The position numbers were made by a program, and so were the translations under genes. A DNA stretch of 64,000 nt from an uncultured Lachnospiraceae bacterium (GTDB lineage Bacteria > Bacillota > Clostridia > Lachnospirales > Lachnospiraceae). The stretch covers positions 1-64,000 of the forward strand of contig CAJUBE010000001.1 of NCBI GenBank assembly GCA_910584725.1, written 5' to 3'. The notes beneath the pieces were generated by a model. It saw nothing but the letters and a program-made list of their open reading frames with translations, was not told where the DNA came from and made no database searches. Positions 1 through 9,440 of the stretch are shown here, piece after piece (position 1 is the stretch's first letter; each line of letters opens with the position of its first letter).

Positions 1-272
1 TTCTTCCTGACATCCACGCAGACATCATATATCACTCCCCTTGTACATGAGACCACCTTGTCTTCCGCATGGATTCCTTTTTGAAAATGCAGCCCCCGCA
101 GCGTCCCTCTCTGCTCATTGACGCACAGGTTCATCTGCCTGATCTCCATCTGAATACCGGCAGCCTGAAACTCCTTTTCACAATAAAATCTTGCAAAATA
201 TCCCCGCTCATCCCTGTTTGGTTCCCTCTTGATCAAAAAGGCGCCCTCAATAGCTAATTCGCTGATAATCAT
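1..272 (-). CDS. RmlC/RfbC-like nucleotide-sugar 3,5-epimerase (partial, 3' end outside window)
   Basis: Only the N-terminal ~90 residues are in the window; the gene runs off the left edge. The protein starts MIISELAIEGAFLIKREPN and contains DERGYF and LRGLHFQ, where the His is the catalytic base of the dTDP-4-dehydrorhamnose 3,5-epimerase (RmlC) family, followed by GVIYDVCVDVR, the family's cupin strand. The start ATG overlaps the stop of the upstream CDP-glucose 4,6-dehydratase by 4 bp (ATGA), so the two are translationally coupled. Because its neighbours make a CDP-linked 4-keto-6-deoxyglucose, the substrate is probably CDP-linked, as for AscE of the CDP-ascarylose pathway; this is inference. 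Confidence 0.85.
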   Translation of the reverse strand, partial: MIISELAIEGAFLIKREPNRDERGYFARFYCEKEFQAAGIQMEIRQMNLCVNEQRGTLRGLHFQKGIHAEDKVVSCTRGVIYDVCVDVRK

Positions 273-1336
273 GTCTGTCCTCCCTGATCCATAAATTCAC
301 GGATCTGTCTTTCCATGCATAGAGGGACGCTGCCCTCCGCCATGCACACTTTATACCAGGCAACGGTTTTTTCGATGGTCCGGTTGATTCCCCACACGGG
401 CTTCCAGCCGAGTATTTTCTTTGCCTTACCGCAATCCAAATAGAGATAATTTGCCTCATGGGGCGCATTCTCCTCACGCTGAACCGTCCATTCCGCGCCG
501 TCTCCCCATTCGCTGCAGAACATTTCTACAATTTCACCTGTTTTTACATTGTCCGCATGATCCGGGCCGATATTATATGCTCCTATATAAGCGGCATCCT
601 CGTACTGCTTATGGGCCAGGAGCAGATAGGCGCACAGCGGATCGAGCACATGCTGATAGGGTCTGACAGATTCCGGATTCCTCACAATGATTTTTTCCTT
701 TTTGCAGACAGCACGATAACAATCGGGAATGATGCGGTCTTTGGAAAAATCGCCTCCGCCCAATACATTTCCTGCCCTGCATGTGGACACGGCTATATTC
801 GTGTCTCTAAAAAAAGATCTGACATACGACCCCGTAACCAGCTCGGAACATGACTTCGAATTAGAATAAGGATCATATCCGTCCAGCACGTCACCCTCTA
901 CATATCCTCTCAGGCTTTCCATATTCCGGTACACTTTATCTGTTGTCACATTCACAACCGAGCGCACACTGTCGCACAGCCTTACCGCTTCCATCACATT
1001 TACCGTTCCCATCACGTTTATGTCATAGGTATCCACCGGATTTTTGTAGCTTTCGCGTACAATCGGCTGCGCCGCCATATGTATCACAATATCCGGCTGA
1101 AACTGTATGATGGATTTCTCCAGGCGCTCCCGATCCCGGATGTCACCGATTACGCTCTCCATATTCCCTTCCACCCCGGACAGACCGAACAGCAGTTTCT
1201 CCCCTTCCGGTGCAAGCGCATATCCGCAGACCTTCGCGCCAAGCTCCAGAAGCAGTTTGCACAGCCAGCTTCCCTTAAAACCGGTATGACCGGTAACAAA
1301 TACTTTTTTATCCTTATAAAATGATTTATCTGTCAT
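269..1336 (-). CDS. rfbG: CDP-glucose 4,6-dehydratase
   Basis: A 355-residue extended short-chain dehydrogenase that converts CDP-glucose to CDP-4-keto-6-deoxyglucose with bound NAD. The N-terminal GHTGFKGSWL near residue 16 is the nucleotide-binding motif typical of this enzyme. The catalytic YxxxK appears as YSNSK in the middle of the protein, and length matches the family (about 355-360). It overlaps the cytidylyltransferase upstream by 11 bp and the epimerase downstream by 4 bp. With RfbF it forms the standard CDP-6-deoxyhexose entry pathway. Identification is firm; the final sugar is not decided by this window. Confidence 0.93.
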   Translation of the reverse strand: MTDKSFYKDKKVFVTGHTGFKGSWLCKLLLELGAKVCGYALAPEGEKLLFGLSGVEGNMESVIGDIRDRERLEKSIIQFQPDIVIHMAAQPIVRESYKNPVDTYDINVMGTVNVMEAVRLCDSVRSVVNVTTDKVYRNMESLRGYVEGDVLDGYDPYSNSKSCSELVTGSYVRSFFRDTNIAVSTCRAGNVLGGGDFSKDRIIPDCYRAVCKKEKIIVRNPESVRPYQHVLDPLCAYLLLAHKQYEDAAYIGAYNIGPDHADNVKTGEIVEMFCSEWGDGAEWTVQREENAPHEANYLYLDCGKAKKILGWKPVWGINRTIEKTVAWYKVCMAEGSVPLCMERQIREFMDQGGQT

Positions 1337-2108
1337 TCCACATTACCCACGGTGCATTCCCTTCCTCAATTAATTTTTCCAGATACTGCTTGTCCCGCAG
1401 CGTATCCATACACTGCCAGAAGCCATTGTACCTATATGCCACCAAATTATCCGTTTCCGCCGCATATTCCAAAGGCTCCCGCTCCAACACAACCGAATCA
1501 TCCGCAATATGCTTCAGAAACGCCGGCTCAATGACCATAAAGCCACCGTTGATCCAGCCGCCGTCATCTATTTTTTTCTCCGCAAACCGTTCCACCAAAT
1601 CCATATTTCCTATTTCCAGCGTTCCAAACCGGCTGCCCGGCTGTATCGCTGTCAATGTAACCATCTTTTTATGCTGCCTGTGGAAATCGTACAGCTTTCT
1701 TAAATTGATATCGCTTACGCCGTCCCCGTATGTCAGCATAAAAGTTTCATCCCCTATGTAATCCTCCACACGCTTGAGCCTCCCGCCCGTCATCGTGTGG
1801 AGTCCCGTATCAACCACCGTTACTTTCCACGGCTCCGCAAAATTGTTATGTACGGTCACCTTGTTGCTGTCCTTAAACTCAAACGTCATATCCGAGTGAT
1901 ACAGATAATAATTGGCGAAATATTCTTTAATCACATTTGCCTTATATCCGCAGCATATGACAAACTCATTAAACCCATAATGGGAGTAGGATTTCATGAT
2001 ATGCCAGATGATCGGCTGCCCTCCGATCTCGATCATCGGTTTCGGCTTCATATAACTTTCCTCTGAGATACGCGTCCCGAATCCCCCCGCAAGAATTACT
2101 ACTTTCAC
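1326..2108 (-). CDS. rfbF: Glucose-1-phosphate cytidylyltransferase
   Basis: Makes CDP-glucose from glucose-1-phosphate and CTP. The N-terminus MKVVILAGGFGTRISEES carries the nucleotidyltransferase signature (GGxGTR), then KPKPMIEIGGQPIIWH, both characteristic of RfbF. I choose the GTG at 2108: TAAGGAGG lies 8 nt upstream, whereas the longer frame would begin with a TTG at 2129 and add seven residues without an RBS. This gives 260 residues, normal for the family (about 257). The RBS lies partly within the stop region of the preceding RgpF-like gene, so the cluster is one operon. Confidence 0.94.
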   Translation of the reverse strand: MKVVILAGGFGTRISEESYMKPKPMIEIGGQPIIWHIMKSYSHYGFNEFVICCGYKANVIKEYFANYYLYHSDMTFEFKDSNKVTVHNNFAEPWKVTVVDTGLHTMTGGRLKRVEDYIGDETFMLTYGDGVSDINLRKLYDFHRQHKKMVTLTAIQPGSRFGTLEIGNMDLVERFAEKKIDDGGWINGGFMVIEPAFLKHIADDSVVLEREPLEYAAETDNLVAYRYNGFWQCMDTLRDKQYLEKLIEEGNAPWVMWNDR

Positions 2109-2121
2109 GTACTTATCCTCC

Positions 2122-3912
2122 TTATCCAAACAACAGGCAGTCCACAGCCCCTGCCGCCTCCAACTGACATTTCACAGCGTCGGCATTCTTTTTCCCCACC
2201 GCAACAATAAAACTGCTTCCCGCCACGCTGATCCGCGCCGCTTCCCAGACAGGATAACCGCATATGCTCTCCGCATTTCCATTCTTATCGCTGACAACAA
2301 TACCGTCCGGTTTACGGACACCCTCTAACATTCTAATGACCCTGCACGCAAGATGACCCGCCCCGTACACATACACCCTGCTTTTCCCTTTCACAAAATT
2401 TCTGATTTTGGAAAGATAACTCCGGTCATACATTTCCTCTATATCCAAATCCCCGTCGTTTTCCGGATTACTGTCGGAAATCTCCCAGATATCCTGCGCT
2501 GTTTTCCATGTATTTATCAATAACCCCGCCGCATAGTTTCTGTTTACCACGATCTCCGTATAGTAACCCATCCGCTGAGCAAATAAGGGCATCATCTGCA
2601 TCACTCTGCCTGTTTTGTCACTTTCCAGATCATTTAACAAATCATCACTCAGCAGACTGCTTCTGCACCAAAATGCATTGAAACGATGAATAGGCATTTC
2701 CTTTTCCAAAGAACGGCTGATTTTGCCAAATGTTTGAACCGGCGGAATAACTACGCCCAGTCTCGGATTCTTTTCAAACAGTTCTGCGATCTTCTCCATA
2801 TAAGACCTGTCGTAAAGCAGATTTTCGAGAACGCAGTTTTTCTCCGCCTCAAATAACGGGAACGGCAAATCTGCTCTCTTTTCTACGGATATAAAAACGG
2901 TGTATACCGCTTCATTTGACCGGCATTTCTCTTTTTCCGACTCATGTAAGACCGTTCCCCACTGATCTATCACCCGGACGTCGGCAGGACTATGTCTCTC
3001 ACTTCCGCCATCGGGGTCAATGATTTCCAACAGCTTTGCGCTTTTCATAATGTCTCCGATACGATAAACCCTGAGTATGTGCGCCCAAATCAAGTCCACA
3101 TTATAGTCTGTGTGCTCCGCCAGATACGATATCGCTTTTTTCAAATCATTTCCGTCACAAAATCTTCCCTCTATAAAATCTCCGGTGAAAAGTTTTCTTT
3201 TCAGCAAAGGGCATTTCTTATCCTTAATCAACTCATAACTGCAATAATGGTAAGGGCTGAGGTTCAAGTTCGGACGTTCCGTAACCAAATCATCTGTATG
3301 GCAGTAGACATCCCATTTATATCCCTTTTCAGCAAAATACCGGGTAAACGCAAATTCATAATTGATGATTGCGCTTCTGAAATCTGTCACCCTCTCCGCA
3401 ATCGTTCTCCAGTATTCCAGAAAGTCGCTGCTGTGTGCCAGCTTCTTCCTCACAACATAAAAGTATAACTGTATATGTTCCGGATAAGTATCATCTCCCC
3501 CGTCGAAATCAGACATGCCTCTTTTTGTAACTCCCCAAAAATCCAGTTCCTTCCGTTCATCCATTTTCATAAACATTTCGCTAAACGGATAAAACGGACC
3601 AAACACGGAATCATTCAGAAAAATAATCTCGTCATACTGCTCAAGCCTGCCCTCGCGCACGAGGCTATTTATCACATAAGCAAATCCTCCCATGTCATAT
3701 CCGCTGTCCTCGCGCTCATATATCCAATCCGCCATCGCCAGCTTATTTTTTTCAGAACAGGGCAGCTCATGGTTGCTGACGACTGCCAGATCGTCCGCCA
3801 CTTTATGGAGTTCATTCAGGCAATATAAGATATAGTCGTCCACGACTCCGTCTTTATCGAAGGTTGCGTATATTGCCAGCCGCTTTGCCTTCTCATACTT
3901 CATATTGGACAT
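2122..3912 (-). CDS. RgpF-family glycan protein with C-terminal Rossmann-like domain (first of three)
   Basis: A 596-residue protein. The N-terminal ~270 residues match the rhamnan synthesis protein F type: LAIYATFDKDG, DDYILYCLNEL, ENSGYDMGG-like segment, YDEIIFLNDSVFGPFYP and ELDFWGVTKR. RgpF proteins act in assembly of rhamnose-containing cell-wall polysaccharides. A middle part with NPRLGVVIPP and FWCRSSLL repeats in the two paralogues. The last ~90 residues (VYVYGAGHLACRVIRML ... GIVVSDKNG) form a separate Rossmann-like module. The ATG at 3912 is preceded by GAGGA; an internal ATG at 3903 lacks an RBS. It overlaps the upstream gene by 20 bp. Which sugar it transfers cannot be told. Confidence 0.8.
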   Translation of the reverse strand: MSNMKYEKAKRLAIYATFDKDGVVDDYILYCLNELHKVADDLAVVSNHELPCSEKNKLAMADWIYEREDSGYDMGGFAYVINSLVREGRLEQYDEIIFLNDSVFGPFYPFSEMFMKMDERKELDFWGVTKRGMSDFDGGDDTYPEHIQLYFYVVRKKLAHSSDFLEYWRTIAERVTDFRSAIINYEFAFTRYFAEKGYKWDVYCHTDDLVTERPNLNLSPYHYCSYELIKDKKCPLLKRKLFTGDFIEGRFCDGNDLKKAISYLAEHTDYNVDLIWAHILRVYRIGDIMKSAKLLEIIDPDGGSERHSPADVRVIDQWGTVLHESEKEKCRSNEAVYTVFISVEKRADLPFPLFEAEKNCVLENLLYDRSYMEKIAELFEKNPRLGVVIPPVQTFGKISRSLEKEMPIHRFNAFWCRSSLLSDDLLNDLESDKTGRVMQMMPLFAQRMGYYTEIVVNRNYAAGLLINTWKTAQDIWEISDSNPENDGDLDIEEMYDRSYLSKIRNFVKGKSRVYVYGAGHLACRVIRMLEGVRKPDGIVVSDKNGNAESICGYPVWEAARISVAGSSFIVAVGKKNADAVKCQLEAAGAVDCLLFG

Positions 3913-5725
3913 ATTCGCAGATTCCTCTTTCCTCCAAAATCTTTATGACACTGGCAGTATTAGATTGGTTCATGGCTATGATAATCCCGGTGTCATTATC
4001 TATATTTATTTCAGACAATTCAAACGTTTCCAAATCCAAGTCTTCAAACTGATCAGCCGTTTTCCTGCCATCAGACACAAGATAACCCTGCACATTCACT
4101 CCTAATAATCTCAGATAGGCGCTGCATTCTCTTCCGCACTCCCCAGCGCCATAGATATAATAGACCGAATGCTTTCTACAAAAATCATCCAGCTCGGAAT
4201 TAATCTTTCGTATATTCCTAAACTCCTGTATTCCTTTATGCAAAAGGATATTTTCTGCTATTCCGCTCAACATATAGTGGTAATCAGACAAGCTTGCAGA
4301 CATGTACTCCTCTGTCATAATGACACCGCAGGCATATCCCTGGTCTTTCGCCACATAAGGCAGATTACGCCAAAATGATTTCGGATCCATCATTTCGCTG
4401 CTCTTTTCTCTCAACAACCGGTCTAATATCGCACGTTTGCACCAGCACATATTTCCATACGGAAAAGAAACGCAATCCGAATGCTGGTCAGAAAAATAGT
4501 GGGCATGGTACGGCTTGGGCGGCGACAGCAGTCCTAATCTTGGATTTTTCTCAAATGTATCAAGGACATTATTTATGTATTCCGGCGTTGCAATCATATT
4601 TTCCCAAAAAACGGGTAACAACGACTGATCCATATTTTCATTATTTAAAAAGCACAAATAATCGTAATTTTTAATGTCAACTACACTATCCCGGTTCGCC
4701 TCTTGATCCAGAACCAGCACATCAACAAAATCTGGAAGCTTCTCTACATAAGATTTGCATCTTCGCGCCATCTCATTTTCTGTCAAAATAGCAACCACTA
4801 AAATTTTCTCTGCAGTCTCCGCTGCCCTGTACGTGTGATCGACAGGATGACAGTAATTTCCATGCAGTGACAAATATAACTCTTCCGGCTCGCATTTCCG
4901 AATTAAATGCTGCCAGATCAGATCTTCATCATATTCCGTATATTCTGAAATATACTCTAAAGTCTTGTATGCCGTTTCACCTGCATTAGAGGACAATACC
5001 AATTTATGCGGATATAGGAACACCTTTTTTTTGACAAACGGACATCCGTGTTCCGCTATCAAATAATAGCTGTCCATAAAAACATAGGCCTGCATCTCAT
5101 CGACCGACTTACAAAATGCCTGACAATCTACATAAGCTCCGGATATATACCCCCGCGAGTTAAAATAATCCGTAAATCGCAGTTCAAAGTTAGCCACCGT
5201 ATCATCATATTCATCCGACAGTGTCACCTGCTTCCAAAAATCAACGAAATCCTTGCTTTGCAGCATTCTTTTCCCGATAACCACAAAATATGTCTGCACA
5301 TGATATGGCAAAAGAGCTAAACTGTAGTTTCCCGCTCTGATCGGTGTCTGCTCCGTTATTCCCCAAAAATCCAATTCACGCTTATCCATTTGTTCAAATA
5401 TAGGGGCTAACGGATATATGGGGCCATAACAGGAATCATTCAAGAGAATTAGCTCGTCGTATTTCCTGACTTCCTCCCATCCAAGGTAATTCTCCAAAGT
5501 GTCTTTGTAGGCTCCGCAGTCAAATCCCTTATTTTCCCTGATAAATATGTCATCCGCGCAGCTGCTCAGTTTTCTTACAGACTCATCATCCAATTTCCCG
5601 TTTACGGTTACCACTATTCTCTGAACAGCCAACCTGATCTGTTCTGCCAAAAAGAAAATATAATTATCTATTGTTTCTACTTCGGCAAACATGACCAATA
5701 CGGCTAAACTATTTCGTTTCATCAT
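3893..5725 (-). CDS. RgpF-family glycan protein with C-terminal Rossmann-like domain (second of three)
   Basis: A 610-residue paralogue of its downstream neighbour. N-terminal AVLVMFAEVETIDNYIFFL, NKGFDCGAYKDTL, YDELILLNDSCYGPIYPL and ELDFWGITEQ are RgpF-type motifs. The middle holds NPRLGLLSPPKPYHA and MCWCKRAIL. The C-terminal ~90 residues (YYIYGAGECGRECSAYL ... GYLVSDGRK) repeat the Rossmann-like module. Two adjacent ATGs at 5725 and 5722 follow AAAGGAAAG; either could be used. It overlaps the radical SAM gene by 17 bp. Presumably a glycosyltransferase or polymer assembly protein for the same surface glycan. Confidence 0.8.
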   Translation of the reverse strand: MMKRNSLAVLVMFAEVETIDNYIFFLAEQIRLAVQRIVVTVNGKLDDESVRKLSSCADDIFIRENKGFDCGAYKDTLENYLGWEEVRKYDELILLNDSCYGPIYPLAPIFEQMDKRELDFWGITEQTPIRAGNYSLALLPYHVQTYFVVIGKRMLQSKDFVDFWKQVTLSDEYDDTVANFELRFTDYFNSRGYISGAYVDCQAFCKSVDEMQAYVFMDSYYLIAEHGCPFVKKKVFLYPHKLVLSSNAGETAYKTLEYISEYTEYDEDLIWQHLIRKCEPEELYLSLHGNYCHPVDHTYRAAETAEKILVVAILTENEMARRCKSYVEKLPDFVDVLVLDQEANRDSVVDIKNYDYLCFLNNENMDQSLLPVFWENMIATPEYINNVLDTFEKNPRLGLLSPPKPYHAHYFSDQHSDCVSFPYGNMCWCKRAILDRLLREKSSEMMDPKSFWRNLPYVAKDQGYACGVIMTEEYMSASLSDYHYMLSGIAENILLHKGIQEFRNIRKINSELDDFCRKHSVYYIYGAGECGRECSAYLRLLGVNVQGYLVSDGRKTADQFEDLDLETFELSEINIDNDTGIIIAMNQSNTASVIKILEERGICEYVQYEV

Positions 5726-6941
5726 GATACTTTCCTTTTAACTGAACCGCTACCGGAACATGGTTGACGTCTACCCCTTCAAACATACCACTGCAGTTTG
5801 TGCAGGCTGACAGATAGCCTTTCTCCGCATATCCCAATAAAAACTCCATAATCTCTATTGGTTCAGCCGCAGCCAGATCCAGCCCATCCTCTTCCTTCTC
5901 TTCAATAAGGTTCAAATACGCGTTAATCGTCTGGAAAACACAGGAATACAATTTATTGGTGCCACTCTTATATCCTATGTACGGAAAACCCTTTGCCTCA
6001 TTGATACAATTCCAATACTTATGGCATAATTGCTCGTCATTTTCTGAAGTTGTACCTTTCCCAAAATCAGATACATACCAGTACTCCCTACATAAACTCG
6101 AAAAATTCACATGGCTGCTCTCCAATGTTGTTATCACCTTGTCATAATTCTGTCTTGCCAACTCTACATTTTCTCTATAATCATCTACCGCAATTCTCAC
6201 TTTTTCATTCCTGATACATTCTAACAATGATTCTCGGGGCACTACCGTCCCATTTGTCACCAACTCTATTGTCATAAAGCGATCTGCGTAGTTTTCCGTT
6301 ATATATTTCAATGCAAATTCCAATTCATCACCACCGCAAAACGCATCTCCAATTCCAAAAACAACAACTCCAACAAAATCTGCCTTGGAAAATACTAAAT
6401 CTATGTTATTTTTCAAATCAGAAACTTGTATTTTTTTTCTTACTCCCCTATAAGATTGTATAAAGCAATACTCACAGTTAATATTGCAATTCGTATGTAC
6501 AAACATATCAATGAGATGTAAATATATTTTCTTATCTCTGTAATATAAAAACAAACTCATATATCTATGAAATTCAAATACACTGTAAGCATGAAAGCGC
6601 CTGTGAATGCCTCTTTCCTCAAGCTGTTCCCACACCTCCCCGCTGTTTGGATCCGCTATACACATAACGACAAGCCCATAATGTTTCGCGAATTCATCAT
6701 AAAATTGTTCAGGGGAAATTACCCGCTTTCCTAAGTACTTCCTGCCCTGTTTGTCTGTATCCCTGTCAACAAATACAAACTCTATCGTTCTTTCCTCATT
6801 TTCCGCTTTACCGATAACCCACTCCGTCTGCTCAATCAAAGGTTTCGCCGACGGGGCACACCCATAGAGATATATTGTGTCTGTCTTTTCCATATACAAT
6901 CCCAATTCATCAAACGCATGACCCTTATTTATCCACTTCAT
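5709..6941 (-). CDS. Radical SAM protein with N-terminal Rossmann-like domain
   Basis: A 410-residue protein. Residues about 20-130 (IYLYGCAPSAKPLIEQ ...) resemble the Rossmann-like module of its neighbours. The radical SAM cluster motif CNINCEYC (Cys152, Cys156, Cys159; CxxxCxxC) binds the 4Fe-4S cluster. Cys pairs further down (CHKYWNC, and a C-terminal CTNCSG) may bind an auxiliary cluster as in SPASM/Twitch enzymes; this is inference. Start ATG at 6941 follows AAGGAGGG. It sits between RgpF-like genes in one operon, so it may modify a sugar or lipid-linked intermediate, or a peptide. Substrate unknown. Confidence 0.8.
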   Translation of the reverse strand: MKWINKGHAFDELGLYMEKTDTIYLYGCAPSAKPLIEQTEWVIGKAENEERTIEFVFVDRDTDKQGRKYLGKRVISPEQFYDEFAKHYGLVVMCIADPNSGEVWEQLEERGIHRRFHAYSVFEFHRYMSLFLYYRDKKIYLHLIDMFVHTNCNINCEYCFIQSYRGVRKKIQVSDLKNNIDLVFSKADFVGVVVFGIGDAFCGGDELEFALKYITENYADRFMTIELVTNGTVVPRESLLECIRNEKVRIAVDDYRENVELARQNYDKVITTLESSHVNFSSLCREYWYVSDFGKGTTSENDEQLCHKYWNCINEAKGFPYIGYKSGTNKLYSCVFQTINAYLNLIEEKEEDGLDLAAAEPIEIMEFLLGYAEKGYLSACTNCSGMFEGVDVNHVPVAVQLKGKYHDETK

Positions 6942-6952
6942 ATGCTCCCTCC

Positions 6953-8365
6953 TTATAAATATCTTTCTATATTTTGAAAATTTCTCTTTCGCAATTCCGA
7001 AAACACATCCAACATATCAAGATAATTTAATGCAACAATAATGCCCTCATCCTCTTGGGGACAAATCTGCCCCAGCTCCATAACGGGAACACCTTCTATC
7101 TCACACGCCGTCTTTCTTCCGTCTGACACCAAAAACGCACATATTTTTTGAAGATCATATTCCTTTATGGCATCCAGACATTGTCTCCCATACATTCCCG
7201 CACCGTATATGTATATCCTTGAAAATTTGTCGATAAACGGCTTCATCCTCACTCCTCTATCCATAATAGAGGAATACAATGCGGACTGCCCGGCAAAGCA
7301 GTTGTCTAAAACCACCTTATCAACGATCGTATCCAGCATATACCGATAGTTGCAGGCGTAAAGAGACGCATATTCTGCCGTCATCATAATTCCGCTATAA
7401 TAGCCTTCACTCTGCGCTGCGTATGGCAAAATTCTCTCTATCGCATGCGAAATCGTGTTGTCCGTCGGCATAGGCTCCGGTTCAAAATCCTCATAAGTAA
7501 GTCCTGCCTCAAACAAAGGCCGCAGTGCCTTTGTCCTGCACCAAAACGTGGTTCCCAAAACAAATGGCGGTTCGCTCCTGTTAAGACGGCACTGTAGCTG
7601 CAATCTTTCAGACAATTTCTCCGTCTGATTATAGCTGTCGCACCAGCCCAAAAAACCAACCATAAATAACTTGGACATGTAAGGCGCTGGCGGCGCCAGC
7701 AGTCCCAGCCTTGGCTCCTCCTCAAACGTTTTGATTACATTTTCAATGTAAATTTGGTTCTTTAGGGAATTCTCCCACAAAATGTCGCAGAACGACTGCC
7801 CTACCGTCTGGTATCCTTCTCCTTTATTGCTCTTTTTGTCGTGAACAAAGCAAAGATATTCATATTTCATTAAAATATCCTTACACGCCACCAGCAATCC
7901 GCTGATTTCCCTGCCCCGGTCTTCCGGCACGACAATCGTTATATGATGTTCCGGTAACTCCGCTATTTTTTTCTGTATCAGACCTATATTTTTATCTCCC
8001 TTGGTGGTTATGTAAATATCTATATAGGCAGGAATTCTCGCTATATAGCGAAAACAGCGGGATATCAAATCCGTATAATTGATATGGGCGATCACTGCTA
8101 TCTTTCGATGATCCCATACGTGTCTTTCTCCGACAGTCTGGAATATATAATCCAAATGCAGCGCCGTCCTTAGTTTCCCGACTTCACATCTTCGGATCAA
8201 CTCATCCCAAATTATTTCCCGTTCATGACAGGTTTTCGTTTCCATAATCCGCAGCAGTTCTCTCTTTTGTATGATTCCGGGATTATGGTCAAGTACCATA
8301 TTATGACTTTGTAAAATATCATCTACAATACTGACTGTGCTTTCCATGCTCCACCCACTTTTCAT
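6953..8365 (-). CDS. RgpF-like protein with C-terminal Rossmann-like domain (third, shorter copy)
   Basis: A 470-residue protein matching the central and C-terminal parts of the two RgpF-like paralogues: KIAVIAHINYTDLI, YEYLCFVHDKKSNKG, EPRLGLLAPPAPY, TTFWCRTKALRPL, then IYIYGAGMYGRQCLDAI and FLVSDGRKTACEIEG in the last ~90 residues. It lacks most of the N-terminal DUF-type half of its relatives, so it is a distinct domain combination rather than a third full copy. Start is uncertain: the ATG at 8365 has no RBS, while an in-frame ATG six codons on is preceded by GGGTGGAG. It lies 11 nt upstream of the radical SAM gene in the same operon. Confidence 0.72.
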   Translation of the reverse strand: MKSGWSMESTVSIVDDILQSHNMVLDHNPGIIQKRELLRIMETKTCHEREIIWDELIRRCEVGKLRTALHLDYIFQTVGERHVWDHRKIAVIAHINYTDLISRCFRYIARIPAYIDIYITTKGDKNIGLIQKKIAELPEHHITIVVPEDRGREISGLLVACKDILMKYEYLCFVHDKKSNKGEGYQTVGQSFCDILWENSLKNQIYIENVIKTFEEEPRLGLLAPPAPYMSKLFMVGFLGWCDSYNQTEKLSERLQLQCRLNRSEPPFVLGTTFWCRTKALRPLFEAGLTYEDFEPEPMPTDNTISHAIERILPYAAQSEGYYSGIMMTAEYASLYACNYRYMLDTIVDKVVLDNCFAGQSALYSSIMDRGVRMKPFIDKFSRIYIYGAGMYGRQCLDAIKEYDLQKICAFLVSDGRKTACEIEGVPVMELGQICPQEDEGIIVALNYLDMLDVFSELRKRNFQNIERYL

Positions 8366-8380
8366 ACATTGCCATATGAT

Positions 8381-9406
8381 TTATTGTTCAAACTCCGTGA
8401 CAATCGAAATACCCCTATGCTCTTTTTCCACGACTACGATTGAATCATAATAATGACACGCCTTTATATGTTCCGCATAAGAAGGCAATCGATCCTTTTC
8501 ACGACAATTAACGTGTTGGCTGTTCACACAATCAATAAAATTTTTACTATACTCCATAAAACTTTCCTTCTTTTTATAACCGCCGCCGAATGAAGAAAGA
8601 TACGAGGTATGACAATCTTCACAAACAAACACGCCACCCTCTTTCAACAGTGGGAACAGCGTCTCAAACGTGATGATCTGATGCTCCATCACATGACTTC
8701 CGTCATCCAGTATGATATCAAACGGCCCCCAAGTTTCAGATACATCTGTCAAAAAATCCTTGTCTGCCTGAGAGCCAATACAGATCCTGACGTTATCCTC
8801 CTCAAACGCTTTACATTTTTCATCAATATCAATACCCACAATCACTGCTTTTTCTCCAAAGTAGTCTTTCCACATCTGCATGGAACCCCCTTTGAATACG
8901 CCTATTTCCAAAATCTTTACATCCGTTCCGATATATTTATGAAAGAATGTATGATACACTTCAAAATAATGCCACCATTTATTCATAATCCGATGGCTTT
9001 TCTTCAGATAAAATTCTTCCATCTTGTTGTTTGGGATGATTTTATCCGGCACTAAATCGCTAATCTCATAACAGTCATCATAATCACACTGAAGCCTGAC
9101 AGTTCCCATATTGGATTCTTCCGGGATGATTAAGTCGGAAATTTTTATCAACTTTGTTTTTGCCACTCCATATTGGTTCTCAATCTGACTGGCAATCTCT
9201 TCAAAACAGTTAGGCGTAATTATGATCTTATCCCACTCCCGTGTTCTCATTATTTCTGGAGATTCTATTGTAAAATCATTTAACTTTTCACCCCATTTCA
9301 AATTATCATTGTCCATAATACCCATGATTACCACTTTGCTTGCGACAGGATTATGCTTCAAAAAAAATCTTGCATTCTCTCCCGCTCCAAATATCAATAC
9401 TTTCAT
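8381..9406 (-). CDS. SAM-dependent methyltransferase with N-terminal Rossmann-like domain
   Basis: A 341-residue protein. Residues 1-95 form a Rossmann-like module (KVLIFGAGENARFFLKHNP ... GIMDNDNLKWG). Residues about 130-330 are a class I methyltransferase related to the macrocin O-methyltransferase/cephalosporin hydroxylase-like group: VKILEIGVFKGGSMQMW (SAM-binding motif I, residues ~163-179), VGIDIDEKC, FDIILDDGSHVMEHQI and VFVCEDCHTSY. Start ATG at 9406 follows TAGGAGA at 8 nt. Its place in the operon points to O-methylation of a glycan residue or terminus; the acceptor is not identifiable. Confidence 0.83.
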   Translation of the reverse strand: MKVLIFGAGENARFFLKHNPVASKVVIMGIMDNDNLKWGEKLNDFTIESPEIMRTREWDKIIITPNCFEEIASQIENQYGVAKTKLIKISDLIIPEESNMGTVRLQCDYDDCYEISDLVPDKIIPNNKMEEFYLKKSHRIMNKWWHYFEVYHTFFHKYIGTDVKILEIGVFKGGSMQMWKDYFGEKAVIVGIDIDEKCKAFEEDNVRICIGSQADKDFLTDVSETWGPFDIILDDGSHVMEHQIITFETLFPLLKEGGVFVCEDCHTSYLSSFGGGYKKKESFMEYSKNFIDCVNSQHVNCREKDRLPSYAEHIKACHYYDSIVVVEKEHRGISIVTEFEQ

Positions 9407-9440
9407 CCCACATTTCTCCTATCTATTCATATCTAAGAAT

